Below, in pieces: positions 31,619 to 41,983 of a stretch of DNA of 64,000 nucleotides. Position 1 is the first letter of the stretch. Each line of letters begins with the position of its first letter. The notes under the pieces are model-generated. The model had not been told where the DNA came from and did not search any database. It was given only the letters and a program-made list of their open reading frames with translations. The position numbers and the translations under genes are program-made. This DNA comes from Streptomyces ambofaciens ATCC 23877 (GTDB lineage Bacteria; Actinomycetota; Actinomycetes; Streptomycetales; Streptomycetaceae): the NCBI RefSeq assembly GCF_001267885.1, contig NZ_CP012382.1, forward strand, positions 5,567,001-5,631,000. The letters run 5' to 3'.

Positions 31619-32545
31619 GTGCTGGGTCCCGTGATTCTCGCCGCGTCGCGCAGCGACCGGATGCGTCGTCTGGTCTCGGCCGCGCCCGTGACCAAGCCGG
31701 TCGTCGACCGGTTCATCCCCGGCGAGACGGTCGACGAGATCGTTCCGATCGTCCGGGACCTCACCGACCAGGGCCTGGAACTGACGATGGACGTCGTCGG
31801 CGAGGACATCACCAGCCCCGCGCAGGCCGAGGCCGCCCGCGACGCCTACCTGGAGCTGATCGACCGGCTGAAGCCGCTGGAGCTCGGCACCCGCGCCGAG
31901 ATGTCGGTGAAGCTGTCCATGTTCGGCCAGGCGCTGGACGGCGGGCACGAGCTGGCCCAGAAGAACGTCCGCCCGGTCGTCGAGGCCGCCGCCGAGATCG
32001 GCACCACGGTCACCCTCGACGCCGAGGACCACACCACCCTCGACTCGATGTTCGCGATCCACGACGAGCTGCGCAAGGACTTCCCGCAGACCGGCTGCGT
32101 CATCCAGGCCTACCTCTTCCGCACCGAGGCCGACGCGCGCCGGCTCGCCGACAGCGGCTCTCGCGTACGGTTGGTGAAGGGCGCCTACAAGGAGCCCGCC
32201 GAAGTCGCCTACCAGCAGCGCCACGAGATCGACAAGGCCTACGTGCGCATCCTGCGGACCCTGATGGAGGGCGAGGGCTACCCGATGATCGGGTCCCACG
32301 ACCCGCGTCTGATCTCCATCGCCCAGGAACTGGCCCGTACCGCCGGGCGCAAGCTCGACGAGTACGAGTTCCAGATGCTCTACGGCATCCGCGGCGACGA
32401 GCACCTGCGGCTCGCCGCCGAGGGGCACCGCATGCGCGTCTACACCGCCTACGGCACCGACTGGTACGGCTACTTCATGCGCCGTCTGGCGGAGAAGCCG
32501 GCCAACCTCCGGTTCTTCGCCCGCTCGATGGTCACCAAGGGCTGA
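31619..32545 (+). CDS. putA: Proline dehydrogenase (monofunctional)
   Basis: FAD enzyme that oxidises proline to pyrroline-5-carboxylate, 308 residues, without the P5C dehydrogenase fusion found in proteobacterial PutA. The beta-alpha barrel landmarks SVKLSMFGQALD, LDAEDHTTLD, VIQAYLFRTEADA, RVRLVKGAYKEP and YTAYGTDWYGYFMRRLAEKP are present, the last containing the proline-binding arginines. GTG at 31619 has GGAGG six bases upstream; the longer frame to 31502 is not supported. The P5C dehydrogenase gene follows after 49 bases, so both steps are co-expressed. Confidence 0.94.
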   Translation: MLGPVILAASRSDRMRRLVSAAPVTKPVVDRFIPGETVDEIVPIVRDLTDQGLELTMDVVGEDITSPAQAEAARDAYLELIDRLKPLELGTRAEMSVKLSMFGQALDGGHELAQKNVRPVVEAAAEIGTTVTLDAEDHTTLDSMFAIHDELRKDFPQTGCVIQAYLFRTEADARRLADSGSRVRLVKGAYKEPAEVAYQQRHEIDKAYVRILRTLMEGEGYPMIGSHDPRLISIAQELARTAGRKLDEYEFQMLYGIRGDEHLRLAAEGHRMRVYTAYGTDWYGYFMRRLAEKPANLRFFARSMVTKG

Positions 32546-32594
32546 GCCCGCACCCGCTCGCACAACCCGCTGAAGTCAAGGAGTTACGGAACCC

Positions 32595-34235
<1,641 letters not shown>

Positions 34236-34252
34236 CGCCCACCCCGCGCCGC

Positions 34253-34283
34253 ACGGGCCAGGTCCTCCCCGGACCTGGCCCGT
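34253..34283 (+). terminator. Terminator after pruA
   Basis: ACGGGCCAGGTCC at 34253-34265 pairs perfectly with GGACCTGGCCCGT at 34271-34283 around TCCCC. It separates the proline operon from the acetyltransferase gene. Confidence 0.85.
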
Positions 34284-34313
34284 CCGCGTGTCCGGGCGCC
34301 GGATACTGAGCCC

Positions 34314-34880
34314 ATGACCGTCCCCGGCCGAACGGCCACCCCCGGCCCCACCCTGCGCAGCGCCCACACCGCCGACCTCGCGCCCGGGGAACTGCGCGCC
34401 GCCCGTGCCCTCATGGACCTCGCCTTCGACGGCGACTTCGCCGAGGAGGACTGGGAGCACGCCCTCGGCGGCATGCACGCGCTCGTCCTCGACGACGCCG
34501 GGCTCGCCGCGCACGGCGCGGTCGTCATGCGCCGGGTACGGCACCGCGACCGCTGGCTGCGCGTCGGCTACGTGGAGGCCGTCGCCGTCCGCCCCGACGT
34601 CCGCCGCACCGGGCTCGGCGGGCGGGTGATGGCCGAGCTGGAGCGGATCGTCGACCGGGCGTACGACGCCGGGATGCTCTCCGCCAGCGACGAGGGGGCC
34701 CGCCTCTACACCGGCCGGGGCTGGCGGCAGTGGTCCGGCCGGGTCTCGGCCCTCGGCCCGGACGGTGCCGTGCACCTGCCGGAGGAGGAGGGCGGCACCT
34801 ACGTCCGGCCTGCCCTGGCCGGCGTCCTGGACCCGGCGCACGGACTGCTCTTCGACTGGCGGGACGGGGATGTGCTGTAG
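34314..34880 (+). CDS. AAC(2')-I type aminoglycoside 2'-N-acetyltransferase-like protein
   Basis: A 188-residue GNAT protein that resembles mycobacterial AAC(2')-I throughout: LMDLAFDGDFAEEDWEHALGG then MHALVLDD, RVGYVEAVAVRPDVRRTGLGG, GMLSASDEGARLYTGRGW, and the C-terminal FDWRDGDVL. The DWEHxLGGMHA and DWRxGDVW/L motifs are hallmarks of that group from what I recall of the M. tuberculosis enzyme. The acetyl-CoA pyrophosphate loop is RRTGLGG. Whether it acts on aminoglycosides or on a native cell-wall or metabolic amine is unknown. GATACT at 34302-34307 lies six bases before the ATG and no ribosome binding site is seen, so the gene may be leaderless. Confidence 0.82.
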   Translation: MTVPGRTATPGPTLRSAHTADLAPGELRAARALMDLAFDGDFAEEDWEHALGGMHALVLDDAGLAAHGAVVMRRVRHRDRWLRVGYVEAVAVRPDVRRTGLGGRVMAELERIVDRAYDAGMLSASDEGARLYTGRGWRQWSGRVSALGPDGAVHLPEEEGGTYVRPALAGVLDPAHGLLFDWRDGDVL

Positions 34881-34996
34881 GCATCACCGCAGGTCGCAGG
34901 GGTGTGACCCACTCCACCGTCTCAGATAGTAGGAAGTCCGAGTAATTGTGGAGACAGACGCTCCGCGCTCCCTTAGTTTTGTAGGAGCCGAACGTC

Positions 34997-35012
34997 CCGC
35001 TCGATCGAGCGG
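34997..35012. promoter_or_regulatory. 16-bp perfect palindrome upstream of a small gene
   Basis: CCGCTCGATCGAGCGG reads the same on both strands. It lies 127 bases before the small ORF at 35139, in a 258-base intergenic stretch (34881-35138) with no other gene. It could be an operator; no regulator is adjacent. Confidence 0.45.
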
Positions 35013-35138
35013 ATGGCGGTCGTGAGCCGGGCCCCGTGCAGGCAACCCCTGCGGACCGTGCTCCCCGCCCCTTCCGGCCTCTCGCGATCCCCCCTTTTCT
35101 GTGCACCCGCGTGTGCTGTGCCGAAGGAGTCGATTCCC

Positions 35139-35270
35139 ATGGCCGAGACCACCGTCCGCCGCCGAGTCCGCCACCTCTCCCGTACCGCCGACTCCGACCG
35201 CAAGAACGCCGCGGCCGCCCTCCAGCGCGCCCTCGACCGTCGGGACAACGGCGGCTCCACCGGTCACTGA
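35139..35270 (+). CDS. 43-residue basic protein of unknown function
   Basis: Begins MAETTVRRRVRHLSRTADSD and continues RKNAAAALQRALDRRDNGG. An excellent ribosome binding site, GAAGGAGTCGATTCCC, precedes the ATG. It is predicted as a short Arg-rich helix. A hairpin at 35300-35320 follows, before leuB. Small proteins of this kind are conserved at this place in Streptomyces as far as I recall, but no role is known. Confidence 0.65.
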   Translation: MAETTVRRRVRHLSRTADSDRKNAAAALQRALDRRDNGGSTGH

Positions 35271-35299
35271 GCCGGACGTGACACGGAGGTGACAGCCGG

Positions 35300-35320
35300 G
35301 GTGTCCGCATGCCGGACACC
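35300..35320. terminator. Small perfect hairpin between the 43-residue gene and leuB
   Basis: GGTGTCCG at 35300-35307 pairs with CGGACACC at 35313-35320 around CATGC. It may end the small gene or be an operator near the leuB promoter. Confidence 0.5.
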
Positions 35321-35345
35321 TCATGTCATCCCGTGGGACGGAGAG

Positions 35346-35351
35346 TAGGGT
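35346..35351 (+). promoter_or_regulatory. Candidate -10 box of leuB (leaderless start)
   Basis: TAGGGT ends seven bases before the ATG at 35359, the spacing that places the transcription start at the start codon. A purine-rich GGAGAG overlaps it, so a short-leader message from an upstream promoter cannot be excluded. Confidence 0.4.
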
Positions 35352-35358
35352 GCTGCGC

Positions 35359-36411
35359 ATGTCGGCTAGCTCTCGCATCCTCAATCTCGCAGTGATTCCC
35401 GGTGACGGCATCGGCCAGGAGGTCGTGGCCGAGGGTCTCAAGGTCCTCTCCGCCGTCCTCCCGCAGGATGTGAAGCTGGAGACCAAGGAGTTCGACTTCG
35501 GCGCCCGGCGCTACCACGCCACCGGTGAGACCCTCACCGACGCCGACCTCGACGCCCTCAAGGCCCACGACGCGATCCTCCTCGGCGCCATCGGTGACCC
35601 CTCGGTGCCGTCGGGTGTGCTGGAGCGCGGCTTCCTGCTCAAGCTCCGCTTCGCCTTCGACCACCACGTGAACCTGCGGCCCTCCAAGCTCCTGCCGGGT
35701 GTCGCCACCCCGCTCGCCGGCCAGCCGGAGATCGACTTCGTCGTCGTCCGCGAGGGCACCGAGGGCCCGTACACGGGCAACGGCGGCACCATCCGCAAGG
35801 GCACCGAGCACGAGGTCGCCACCGAGGTCTCCGTCAACACGGCCTTCGGTGTCGAGCGCGTCGTCCGCGACGCCTTCGCCCGCGCCCAGGCCCGCCCCCG
35901 CAAGAAGCTCACGCTGGTCCACAAGAACAACGTGCTGACCTTCGCGGGCCACCTGTGGACGAACGTCTTCAACAAGGTGGCCGAGGAGTACCCCGAGGTC
36001 ACCACCGACTACATCCACGTCGACGCCGCGACGATCTACCTCGTCACCGACCCCGGCCGCTTCGACGTGATCGTCACCGACAACCTCTTCGGCGACATCA
36101 TCACCGACCTCGCCGCGGCCGTCTCCGGCGGCATCGGCGTCGCCGCGAGCGGGAACATCAACCCCTCGGGCGACTTCCCCTCGATGTTCGAGCCGGTCCA
36201 CGGTTCCGCGCCCGACATCGCCGGCCAGGGCAAGGCCGACCCCACCGCCACGGTCCTGTCCGTCGCCCTGCTGCTGCGCCACCTCGGTCACGAGGCCGAG
36301 GCGACCCGCATCGAGGAAGCGGTCTCCGCCGACCTCGGCGAGCGCGGCGGCAAGCCCGCCCGCTCCACCTCGGAGATCGGTGACGCGCTCGCCGTACGAG
36401 TAGCCGGCTGA
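35359..36411 (+). CDS. leuB: 3-isopropylmalate dehydrogenase
   Basis: NAD-dependent oxidative decarboxylation of 3-isopropylmalate in leucine synthesis. The 350 residues have [17 protein letters not shown], the substrate motif [14 protein letters not shown], the catalytic lysine and tyrosine regions, the metal-binding [14 protein letters not shown] and the NAD-binding [20 protein letters not shown]. This is the shorter, actinobacterial type, in which the leucine-specific loop differs from enteric LeuB. The start at 35359 removes twelve residues of a longer frame. ilvE follows after a terminator, so the two are separately transcribed. Confidence 0.94.
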   Translation: MSASSRILNLAVIPGDGIGQEVVAEGLKVLSAVLPQDVKLETKEFDFGARRYHATGETLTDADLDALKAHDAILLGAIGDPSVPSGVLERGFLLKLRFAFDHHVNLRPSKLLPGVATPLAGQPEIDFVVVREGTEGPYTGNGGTIRKGTEHEVATEVSVNTAFGVERVVRDAFARAQARPRKKLTLVHKNNVLTFAGHLWTNVFNKVAEEYPEVTTDYIHVDAATIYLVTDPGRFDVIVTDNLFGDIITDLAAAVSGGIGVAASGNINPSGDFPSMFEPVHGSAPDIAGQGKADPTATVLSVALLLRHLGHEAEATRIEEAVSADLGERGGKPARSTSEIGDALAVRVAG

Positions 36412-36442
36412 CCCGCCGCGCCACTCGATCGAATCCCTTTCG

Positions 36443-36480
36443 AAGCCGCCGGGTCCGGAAACAAGGCACCCGGCGGCTTT
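36443..36480 (+). terminator. Terminator after leuB
   Basis: AAGCCGCCGGGT at 36443-36454 pairs perfectly with ACCCGGCGGCTT at 36468-36479, followed by TTTCTCC-like sequence. The 261 bases between leuB and ilvE contain this hairpin and the presumed ilvE promoter; no leader peptide with branched-chain codons was seen there. Confidence 0.85.
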
Positions 36481-36672
36481 CTCCTGCGTCCGCCAGGTGC
36501 GACCATCGAGCCCTGGGCCGCATTCACCCCGTTTCACCCGTCGCCACTCGCGCGCGATAATCGAACGCGAAGCCGTGACATGAGGGAATGCTCGGACGTC
36601 CTAGCACCGGCCACCGGCCGTACGGGCGTGACAGCGGCCCGTCACAATCAAACCGGTGAAGGACATCAACCC

Positions 36673-37761
36673 ATGACGACGCCCACGATCGAGCTCAAGC
36701 CCTCCGCCACCCCGCTCTCCGACGCCGAGCGCGCGGCGATCCTGTCCGCCCCCGGGTTCGGCCGCCACTTCACCGACCACATGGTGACGATCAAGTGGAC
36801 CGAGGGCCGCGGCTGGCACGACGGACAGCTCGTCCCGTACGGCCCGCTCGCCCTGGACCCGGCCACCATGGTCCTGCACTACGCGCAGGAGATCTTCGAG
36901 GGACTGAAGGCCTACCGCCGGCCCGACGGCTCCGTCGCCACCTTCCGGCCGGAGAAGAACGCCCAGCGCTTCCAGGCCTCCTCGCGCCGCCTGGGCATGC
37001 CGGAGCTGCCGGTGGAGACCTTCATCGAGGCGTGCGACGCGCTGGTGCGGCAGGACGAGAAGTGGGTCCCGGCGCACGGCGGTGAGGAGTCCCTCTACCT
37101 GCGCCCCTTCATGATCGCGACCGAGGTCGGCCTGGGCGTCAAGCCGGCCAACGAGTACCTGTTCCTGGTCATCGCCTCCCCGGCCGGCGCCTACTTCCCG
37201 GGCGGCGTCAAGCCCGTCTCCATCTGGGTCTCCGAGGACCGCGTCCGCGCCGTCCCCGGCGGCATGGGCGACGCCAAGACCGGCGGCAACTACGCCGCGT
37301 CCCTGCTCGCCCAGGCGGAGGCCGCCGCCAAGGGCTGCGACCAGGTCTGCTACCTGGACGCGGTCGAGCACCGGTGGGTCGAGGAACTCGGCGGCATGAA
37401 CCTGTACTTCGTGTACGGGGACAAGATCGTCACCCCGTCCCTCACCGGCTCCATCCTGGAGGGCGTCACCCGTGACTCCCTGCTCACCGTCGCCCGCGAC
37501 CTGGGCTACGAGGCCGAGGAGGGCCGCGTCTCGGTCGAGCAGTGGCAGCGCGACTCGGAGAACGGCTCCCTCACCGAGGTCTTCGCCTGCGGTACGGCGG
37601 CCGTGATCACGCCGGTCGGCACCGTCAAGCGCGCGGGTGCGCAGTGGCAGCAGAGCGGGGGCGAGACCGGGGAGGTCACGCAGCGCCTGCGGAACGCGCT
37701 GCTGGACATCCAGCGGGGCACCGCCGAGGACAAGCACGGCTGGATGCACCGCCTGGCCTGA
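36673..37761 (+). CDS. ilvE: Branched-chain amino acid aminotransferase
   Basis: PLP enzyme that performs the last step of Val, Leu and Ile synthesis and the first of their degradation. The 362 residues follow the class IV aminotransferase pattern: [14 protein letters not shown], the PLP lysine in [29 protein letters not shown] and [10 protein letters not shown]. The ATG at 36673 follows GAAGGACATCAACC. Together with ilvB, ilvN, ilvC, leuB and cimA it completes most of the pathway in this window, although each block has its own control region. Confidence 0.96.
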   Translation: MTTPTIELKPSATPLSDAERAAILSAPGFGRHFTDHMVTIKWTEGRGWHDGQLVPYGPLALDPATMVLHYAQEIFEGLKAYRRPDGSVATFRPEKNAQRFQASSRRLGMPELPVETFIEACDALVRQDEKWVPAHGGEESLYLRPFMIATEVGLGVKPANEYLFLVIASPAGAYFPGGVKPVSIWVSEDRVRAVPGGMGDAKTGGNYAASLLAQAEAAAKGCDQVCYLDAVEHRWVEELGGMNLYFVYGDKIVTPSLTGSILEGVTRDSLLTVARDLGYEAEEGRVSVEQWQRDSENGSLTEVFACGTAAVITPVGTVKRAGAQWQQSGGETGEVTQRLRNALLDIQRGTAEDKHGWMHRLA

Positions 37762-37798
37762 GGCCACCGGACCGGCGCCGGCCCGCGCCGACGCCTCC

Positions 37799-37920
37799 GG
37801 AGTCCTTGAGCGGGTCCGCTGCGGCTTCCGGTTCCGGAGGGTCCGCTGCGGGTTCGGGCCCGGAGTCCGGAGCGGGTCTGCTGCGGGTTCCGGCCCCGGA
37901 GTTCCTGAGCGGGTCGGGTC
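37799..37920. repeat. Imperfect direct repeats between ilvE and the permease gene
   Basis: Units of about 28 bases related to GCGGGTCCGCTGCGGCTTCC recur three times (near 37810, 37839 and 37872), flanked by two copies of a GAGTyCyTGAGCGGGTC element (near 37799 and 37899). They lie between convergent genes. No protein gene is supported there. Confidence 0.6.
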
Positions 37921-37944
37921 CGGCGGCTTGCGGACCCGGAATCC

Positions 37945-39399
37945 TCAGGCGGGCCCGCTCCCCGTCTCGGCCGGACGGGAAGCGGGCCCCGCCACCTCCG
38001 CCGCGGGTGCCGTCGCCGCGGCGGTGCCCGGAACGGCGAGCAGGTACACCGCCCCGCCCACCAGCCCCGACAGCAGGAAGCTGCAGTCCACCCCGCCCGT
38101 CAGCGACAGCAGCGGGCCCTCGTACGACGGCAGCGACACCGCCAGCACGCCGACGAGCGCGCCCGCGGCCCAGGCCACCGTGGCCGGGACGTTCCAGCCC
38201 GCGCGGTACCAGTAGACGCCGCCCCGGGCCCGGCGGTTGAAGACCTGGAGCGCGTCGGTGTCGTACTCCCCGCCGCAGCGGACGAAGCCGATCATCGTGA
38301 TCACCGCCCACGGGGTGCCGATCGCCGTCAGCAGCAGCACGAACGACGTCATCGCCGACCGCGCGTCCCACGCGTAGTGCCCGGCGAAGACGCACGCGGT
38401 GGCGACGACGGCGACGGCACAGGTAGCCCGGGCCCGGGAGGCGCGCGGCAGGATGGCGTCCAGGTCCAGGCCCATGGAGTACAGCATCAGGCCCGCGTTG
38501 CCGACCGACCCGGCGGAGGCGGCCAGCAGCAGCGGGACCAGGTACCAGGTGGGCGCGGCGTCGACCAGCGGCCCCGCGTAGTCCAGGGCGGCGCGGGCGG
38601 CGTACGAGGTGAAGGTGCCGAAGAGCTGCGGCACCAGCAGGCCCAGCATCAGCCCCAGCCAGGTCGCGTGCAGCACCCGGCGCGAGGTGAAGCGGGCCGG
38701 GGAGACGTAGCGGGTGTAGTCGCCGAGCAGCGTGATGAAGGCGATCGGCCCGGACAGCCCGGCGGCCACGACCGCGAGCAGCCACGTCGGCCAGAACCCG
38801 CCCAGCAGGTACCCGCCCGCCTCCGGCAGCGCCGCGGTGGTGAAGCCGGGGGCGTAGGCGATCACGCCCAGCACCAGCAGGGCGGTCATGCCGTACGCCA
38901 GCACCTTGGACATCGTGAGCAGCACCCGGTAGCCGTAGACCGCGCCCGCCACGGTGGCCGCGGCGAGCAGCCCGTAGACGACGGCGTACGCGCCCCCGCC
39001 CTGCGGCAGTCCGAAGAGCCGGCCGAGCACGCCCGTCATCACGTCGCCGCCGATCCACACGGTCAGCGCCGTGTAGCCGAGGGCGAGGAGCAGGCCGACC
39101 ACCGAGCCGACCAGTCGTCCGCGCACCCCGAACTGGGCGCCCGACGACGTCGACAGGTTGGTGCCGGTGCGCAGGGAGACCAGGGCCAGCGGGGCGGTGA
39201 ACACGGTGCCGACGACCGTGCCCGCCAGCACGGAGCTGACCGACGCCCACCAGCCCAGGCCGAAGGAGGGCGGGAGCCAGCCGAAGACGATCACGCCGAG
39301 GCACAGGTTGGAACCGAGCAGGATCGAGACGAGGTCCCGCGGCCCGCTGGTCCGTTCCTCCTCGGGGATGGTGTCGACTCCGCGCTGTTCTATCGGCAT
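37945..39399 (-). CDS. NCS1 family nucleobase/ureide permease
   Basis: Membrane importer of 484 residues with about 12 helices. The opening LVSILLGSNLCLGVIVFGWLP, the NxSTSSGAQFGVRG segment in helices 2-3 and the GPIAFITLLGDYTRY motif match NCS1 cytosine/purine/allantoin/hydantoin transporters. ATG at 39399 follows GGAGACCAGCC on the reverse strand. It is divergent from the urease-like genes, with related inverted elements (GTTAGAGCGAC near its start and GTTGCTCTAAC near theirs) in the 144-base gap, so permease and enzymes are likely co-regulated and the permease probably brings in a nitrogen-rich substrate used by them. Confidence 0.88.
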   Translation of the reverse strand: MPIEQRGVDTIPEEERTSGPRDLVSILLGSNLCLGVIVFGWLPPSFGLGWWASVSSVLAGTVVGTVFTAPLALVSLRTGTNLSTSSGAQFGVRGRLVGSVVGLLLALGYTALTVWIGGDVMTGVLGRLFGLPQGGGAYAVVYGLLAAATVAGAVYGYRVLLTMSKVLAYGMTALLVLGVIAYAPGFTTAALPEAGGYLLGGFWPTWLLAVVAAGLSGPIAFITLLGDYTRYVSPARFTSRRVLHATWLGLMLGLLVPQLFGTFTSYAARAALDYAGPLVDAAPTWYLVPLLLAASAGSVGNAGLMLYSMGLDLDAILPRASRARATCAVAVVATACVFAGHYAWDARSAMTSFVLLLTAIGTPWAVITMIGFVRCGGEYDTDALQVFNRRARGGVYWYRAGWNVPATVAWAAGALVGVLAVSLPSYEGPLLSLTGGVDCSFLLSGLVGGAVYLLAVPGTAAATAPAAEVAGPASRPAETGSGPA

Positions 39400-39428
39400 G
39401 GCTGGTCTCCTTCGACGGCCGCCTGAGT

Positions 39429-39445
39429 GTTAGAGCGACGTTCAA
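39429..39445. promoter_or_regulatory. Possible operator near the NCS1 permease start
   Basis: On the reverse strand the site reads TTGAACGTCGCTCTAAC, whose right half (GCTCTAAC) is identical to that of the second site at 39499-39516. It is the permease-proximal element of a divergent regulatory region. Confidence 0.5.
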
Positions 39446-39498
39446 TGTGACGCCCGACTCCGGTGTGCGTCAACGGTTCCGTTGCATGTACTGGGCGT

Positions 39499-39516
39499 TT
39501 AGAGTGTTGCTCTAAC
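39499..39516. promoter_or_regulatory. Possible operator upstream of the urease-like operon
   Basis: TTAGAG at 39499-39504 and CTCTAA at 39510-39515 form a perfect inverted repeat around TGTTG. It lies 28 bases before the ureAB start and shares its half site with the element at 39429-39445. The TetR gene at the operon end is the obvious candidate regulator. Confidence 0.55.
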
Positions 39517-39543
39517 GAGTGAAAGGCAAGGAGGTGCCGCGTC

Positions 39544-40251
39544 GTGAGACTGACCCCCACGGAACGTGACCGGCTGCTGCTCTTCGGGGCGGCCGAGCTG
39601 GCCCGGTCCCGGCGGGCCCGCGGGCTCCGGCTGAACGTGCCGGAGGCGACCGCGCTGATCGCGGACACCGTGTGCGAGGCCGCCCGGGACGGCGCGCGCC
39701 TCGCCGAGGCCGTCGAGCGCGCCCGGTCCGTACTCGGCGCCGACGACGTGCTGCCCGGAGTCGCGGACGTGGTCACCGAGGTGCACGTGGAGGCCGTCTT
39801 CGACGACGGGTCCCGGCTCGCGGTGGTCTCCGACCCGATCGGGGGAGGGGCGCTCGGGCCGGCGGGCCCGGGAGCCCTGCTGCCGGGGCCCGACCACACC
39901 GAGCCCGAGGCCGCGGTGCGCATCCCGGTGACCAACACGGCGAGCGTGCCCGTCTCCGTCACCTCCCACTTCCACTTCTTCGAGGCCAACCCCCGCCTGG
40001 ACTTCGACCGCGAGCGGGCCTACGGCATGCGCCTGGCCGTCCCCGCGGGCTCGTCGGTGCGCTTCGGTCCCGGGGAGAGCGCCGAGGTCGGTCTCGTGCC
40101 CATCGGCGGGCGGCGCGTCGCGATCGGCTTCGCCGGTCTGGTCGACGGCCCGCTGGACGCGCCGGGAGCGAAGGCGGAGGCCCTGCGCCGGGCAGCGGCC
40201 TGCGGATACCTGGGAGTCACCCGGGGGGCACCGGAAGGAGACGGGCGATGA
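39544..40251 (+). CDS. ureAB: Urease gamma-beta fusion subunit
   Basis: A 235-residue fusion of the two small urease subunits, as known in some actinobacteria and in Helicobacter UreA. Residues 1-100 are gamma-like (LTPTERDRLLLFGAAELARS, LNVPEATALIADTVCEAARDG, DPIGGG) and 110-225 beta-like (VPVSVTSHFHFFEANPRLDFD, GMRLAVPAGSSVRFGPGE). The GTG follows AAGGAGGTGCCGCGTC. It overlaps ureC by ATGA. The usual accessory genes ureDEFG are not in this cluster; Streptomyces usually carry a second, complete urease locus elsewhere. Confidence 0.9.
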   Translation: MRLTPTERDRLLLFGAAELARSRRARGLRLNVPEATALIADTVCEAARDGARLAEAVERARSVLGADDVLPGVADVVTEVHVEAVFDDGSRLAVVSDPIGGGALGPAGPGALLPGPDHTEPEAAVRIPVTNTASVPVSVTSHFHFFEANPRLDFDRERAYGMRLAVPAGSSVRFGPGESAEVGLVPIGGRRVAIGFAGLVDGPLDAPGAKAEALRRAAACGYLGVTRGAPEGDGR

Positions 40252-41963
40252 GCCGCTCGAAGGGACGCGAGATCAGCGAGTCGATCCACATCGACCCCCA
40301 CGCCTACGCGGCCACCCACGGCCCCCGTGCCGGCGACCGCCTCCGCCTCGGCGACTCGGGCCTGGTGATCCGCGTCGAGTCCGACGCCCAGCGCCACGGC
40401 GACGAGTTCCTCGCCGGCTTCGGCAAGACCGCCCGCGACGGACTGCACCTCAAGGCCGCCACCGTCCGGGAGACCTGTGACGTCGTCATCAGCAACGTCG
40501 TCGTGATCGACGCGGCCCAGGGCATCCGGAAGGTGTCGATCGGCATCCGCGAGGGGCGCATCCACGCCATCGGGCGGGCCGGTAACCCGGACACCCTGGA
40601 CGACGTCGACGTCGTGGTCGGCACGGGCACGTCCATCGTCTCCGGCGAGGGGCTCATCGCCACCGCCGGCGCCGTCGACACCCACGTCCACCTGCTCTCC
40701 CCGCGCATCATGGAGGCGTCGCTGGCGTCCGGCGTGACGACGATCATCGGGCAGGAGTTCGGCCCGGTGTGGGGCGTCGGCGTCAACTCGCCCTGGGCGC
40801 TGAAGCACGCCTTCGGCGCGTTCGACGCCTGGCCGGTCAACATCGGCTTCCTCGGCCGGGGTTCGTCCTCCCACGAGGCCCCGCTGATCGAGGCGCTGGC
40901 CGAGGGCGGCGCGAGCGGCTTCAAGGTGCACGAGGACATGGGCGCCCACACCCGCGCCCTGGACACCGCCCTGCGCGTCGCCGAGGAACACGACGTCCAG
41001 GTCGCCCTGCACAGCGACGGCCTGAACGAGTGCCTCTCCGTGGAGGACACCCTCCGCGTCCTGGAGGGCCGCACCATCCACGCCTTCCACATCGAGGGCT
41101 GCGGCGGCGGACACGTCCCCAACGTGCTGAAGATGGCCGGCGTCCCCAACGTCATCGGCTCCTCCACCAACCCCACCCTGCCCTTCGGCCGGGACGCGGT
41201 CGCCGAGCACTACGGCATGATCGTCTCCGTCCACGACCTCAAGACCGACCTGCCGGGCGACGCCGCCATGGCCCGCGACCGCATCCGCGCCGGGACCATG
41301 GGCGCCGAGGACGTGCTGCACGACCTGGGCGCCATCGGCATCACCTCCTCGGACGCGCAGGGCATGGGCCGGGCCGGCGAGACGGTCCGCCGCACCTTCG
41401 CCATGGCCGGCAAGATGAAGGCCGAGTTCGGCGCCCCCGACGCCGGCCACGACAACGAACGCGTCCTGCGCTACATCGCCAAGCTCACCCTCAACCCGGC
41501 CATCGCGCACGGCCTGGCCCACGAGGTCGGCTCCATCGAGCCCGGCAAGCTCGCCGACATCGTCCTGTGGCGCCCGGAGTACTTCGGCGCCAAGCCGCAG
41601 CTCGTCCTCAAGTCGGGCTTCCCGGCGTACGGCGTGGTCGGCGACCCGAACGCGGCCACCGACACCTGCGAACCACTCGTCCTCGGCCCCCAGTTCGGCG
41701 CGCACGGCGCCACGCCGGCCGACATATCCGTGGCCTTCGTCGCGCAGGCCGCCCTCGACCAGGGCGGCGACACCATGCCGACCCGCCGCCGCCGGGTCGC
41801 CGTGCGCGGCACCCGCGGCATCGGACCGGCCGACCTGCGTCTGAACTCCCGTACCGGGCAGGTCGACGTCGACCAGCGCACCGGCCTGGTCACCCTCGAC
41901 GGCGAGCCGCTGCGCTCCGAACCGGCCGAGTCGGTCTCCCTCAACCGCCTGTACTTCCTCTGA
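40248..41963 (+). CDS. ureC: Urease alpha subunit, divergent
   Basis: The 571-residue amidohydrolase has the nickel ligands and catalytic residues of urease: DTHVHLLSP (two His), GFKVHEDMG (carbamylated Lys and His), ALHSDGLNE (His), HIEGCGGGHVPN (His) and TSSDAQGMGR (Asp). A gapless comparison of the flap EHYGMIVSVHDLK with the Klebsiella sequence I remember keeps the catalytic His320 and Arg336 equivalents but has Val where urease has Cys319; also Trp after HED is Met, the Thr of HSDTLNE is Gly and Ala363 is Gly. So it is urease-like but altered around the substrate pocket. It is coupled to ureAB and followed 20 bases later by the deiminase gene. Urea or a related ureide are both possible substrates. 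Confidence 0.88.
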   Translation: MSRSKGREISESIHIDPHAYAATHGPRAGDRLRLGDSGLVIRVESDAQRHGDEFLAGFGKTARDGLHLKAATVRETCDVVISNVVVIDAAQGIRKVSIGIREGRIHAIGRAGNPDTLDDVDVVVGTGTSIVSGEGLIATAGAVDTHVHLLSPRIMEASLASGVTTIIGQEFGPVWGVGVNSPWALKHAFGAFDAWPVNIGFLGRGSSSHEAPLIEALAEGGASGFKVHEDMGAHTRALDTALRVAEEHDVQVALHSDGLNECLSVEDTLRVLEGRTIHAFHIEGCGGGHVPNVLKMAGVPNVIGSSTNPTLPFGRDAVAEHYGMIVSVHDLKTDLPGDAAMARDRIRAGTMGAEDVLHDLGAIGITSSDAQGMGRAGETVRRTFAMAGKMKAEFGAPDAGHDNERVLRYIAKLTLNPAIAHGLAHEVGSIEPGKLADIVLWRPEYFGAKPQLVLKSGFPAYGVVGDPNAATDTCEPLVLGPQFGAHGATPADISVAFVAQAALDQGGDTMPTRRRRVAVRGTRGIGPADLRLNSRTGQVDVDQRTGLVTLDGEPLRSEPAESVSLNRLYFL

Positions 41964-41983
41964 CGGACCCGAAGGACCCCCAC

